Shown: piece by piece, positions 5,695-5,740 of the stretch
Layout: every line of letters starts with the position of its first letter
How positions within the stretch are numbered: position 1 is the stretch's first letter
Source of the DNA: an uncultured Sutterella sp.
GTDB lineage: Bacteria > Pseudomonadota > Gammaproteobacteria > Burkholderiales > Burkholderiaceae_F
Length of the DNA stretch: 5,740 bases
Direction: 5' to 3'
Assembly: GCA_934249275.1 (NCBI GenBank)
Contig: CAKQKT010000107.1
Coordinates: 1 to 5,740, forward strand
Notes under the pieces: generated by a model
Database searches by the model: none
What the model was told of the DNA's origin: nothing
What the model saw: only the letters and a program-made list of their open reading frames with translations
Position numbers and translations under genes: made by a program

Positions 5695-5740
5695 CCAGGC
5701 GCATTGGTCGATGTCAGAACTGGCTCTTGAGAAGGAAACG
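5695..5740 (+). other. Likely continuation of the LolA-like gene in a shifted frame
   Basis: These last 46 bases follow the annotated stop. The frame starting at 5690 is open to the window edge and ends in a family-like SELALEKET segment. No new ribosome binding site or terminator is visible here. Confidence 0.4.

Larger units (their letters stand above)
57..5740 (+). other. Aryl polyene (APE) biosynthesis operon, partial
   Basis: Nine same-strand genes with gaps of at most 37 bases, or with short overlaps, encode in order: PlsC-type acyltransferase, two ACPs, COG4648 membrane protein, acyl-adenylate ligase, FabZ-like dehydratase, family 2 glycosyltransferase, LpxL-like acyltransferase and LolA-like protein. 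This set and order is diagnostic of APE clusters of Gram-negative bacteria, which make membrane-bound, antioxidant yellow polyenes. The ketosynthases, ketoreductase, second dehydratase, methyltransferase and MMPL exporter of such clusters are not in the window and would be expected on either side. No internal terminator or promoter is evident, so the genes are probably co-transcribed. Confidence 0.88.

Noticed and set aside
5695..5740. Possible terminator after the LolA-like stop
   Set aside because: No stable hairpin followed by a T run is visible, and the shifted frame stays open to the window edge.

Overview
The window carries part of an aryl polyene (APE) biosynthetic cluster. All genes lie on the + strand and are tightly packed, some overlapping. 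Base composition (G+C-rich, with codons ending in G or C) and the gene set point to a Gram-negative proteobacterium. A beta-proteobacterium such as a Sutterellaceae-type gut organism is my guess from gene style only; I could not test it.

Layout: 1-60 is an A+T-rich stretch (19 of 60 bases are G or C) unlike the rest. It runs straight into a 5'-truncated PlsC-type acyltransferase (57-545) that has lost its HX4D block. Next come two different acyl carrier proteins (583-849 and 854-1129), a polytopic COG4648-type membrane protein (1147-1713), an acyl-adenylate ligase (1706-3064), a small FabZ-like hot-dog dehydratase (3057-3428), a family 2 glycosyltransferase (3445-4197), a LpxL/HtrB-like acyltransferase (4199-5173) and a secreted LolA-like carrier (5170-5694). 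The order matches the apeD-E-F-G-H-I-J-L part of characterised APE clusters as I recall it. The glycosyltransferase and acyltransferase are two genes here instead of one fused gene, and I see no thioesterase or ammonia-lyase between them and the LolA-like gene.

How the genes fit together (family knowledge plus inference): the ligase activates an aromatic starter acid and loads it on an ACP. Ketosynthases and a ketoreductase, which must lie outside the window, extend it, and the dehydratase creates the conjugated double bonds. The glycosyltransferase, the two acyltransferases, the LolA-like carrier and an expected MMPL exporter downstream would attach the yellow polyene to a lipid and move it to the outer membrane.

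Two places look broken. One is the 5' junction at about position 60, which could be an insertion element end, a rearrangement or an assembly join. The other is the 3' end of the LolA-like gene, where a T5G4 run at 5683-5691 precedes an early stop and coding appears to continue in another frame to the window end. The genes are otherwise intact and recognisable. I do not see a wholly new system; the novelty is in the variant architecture and the two lesions.
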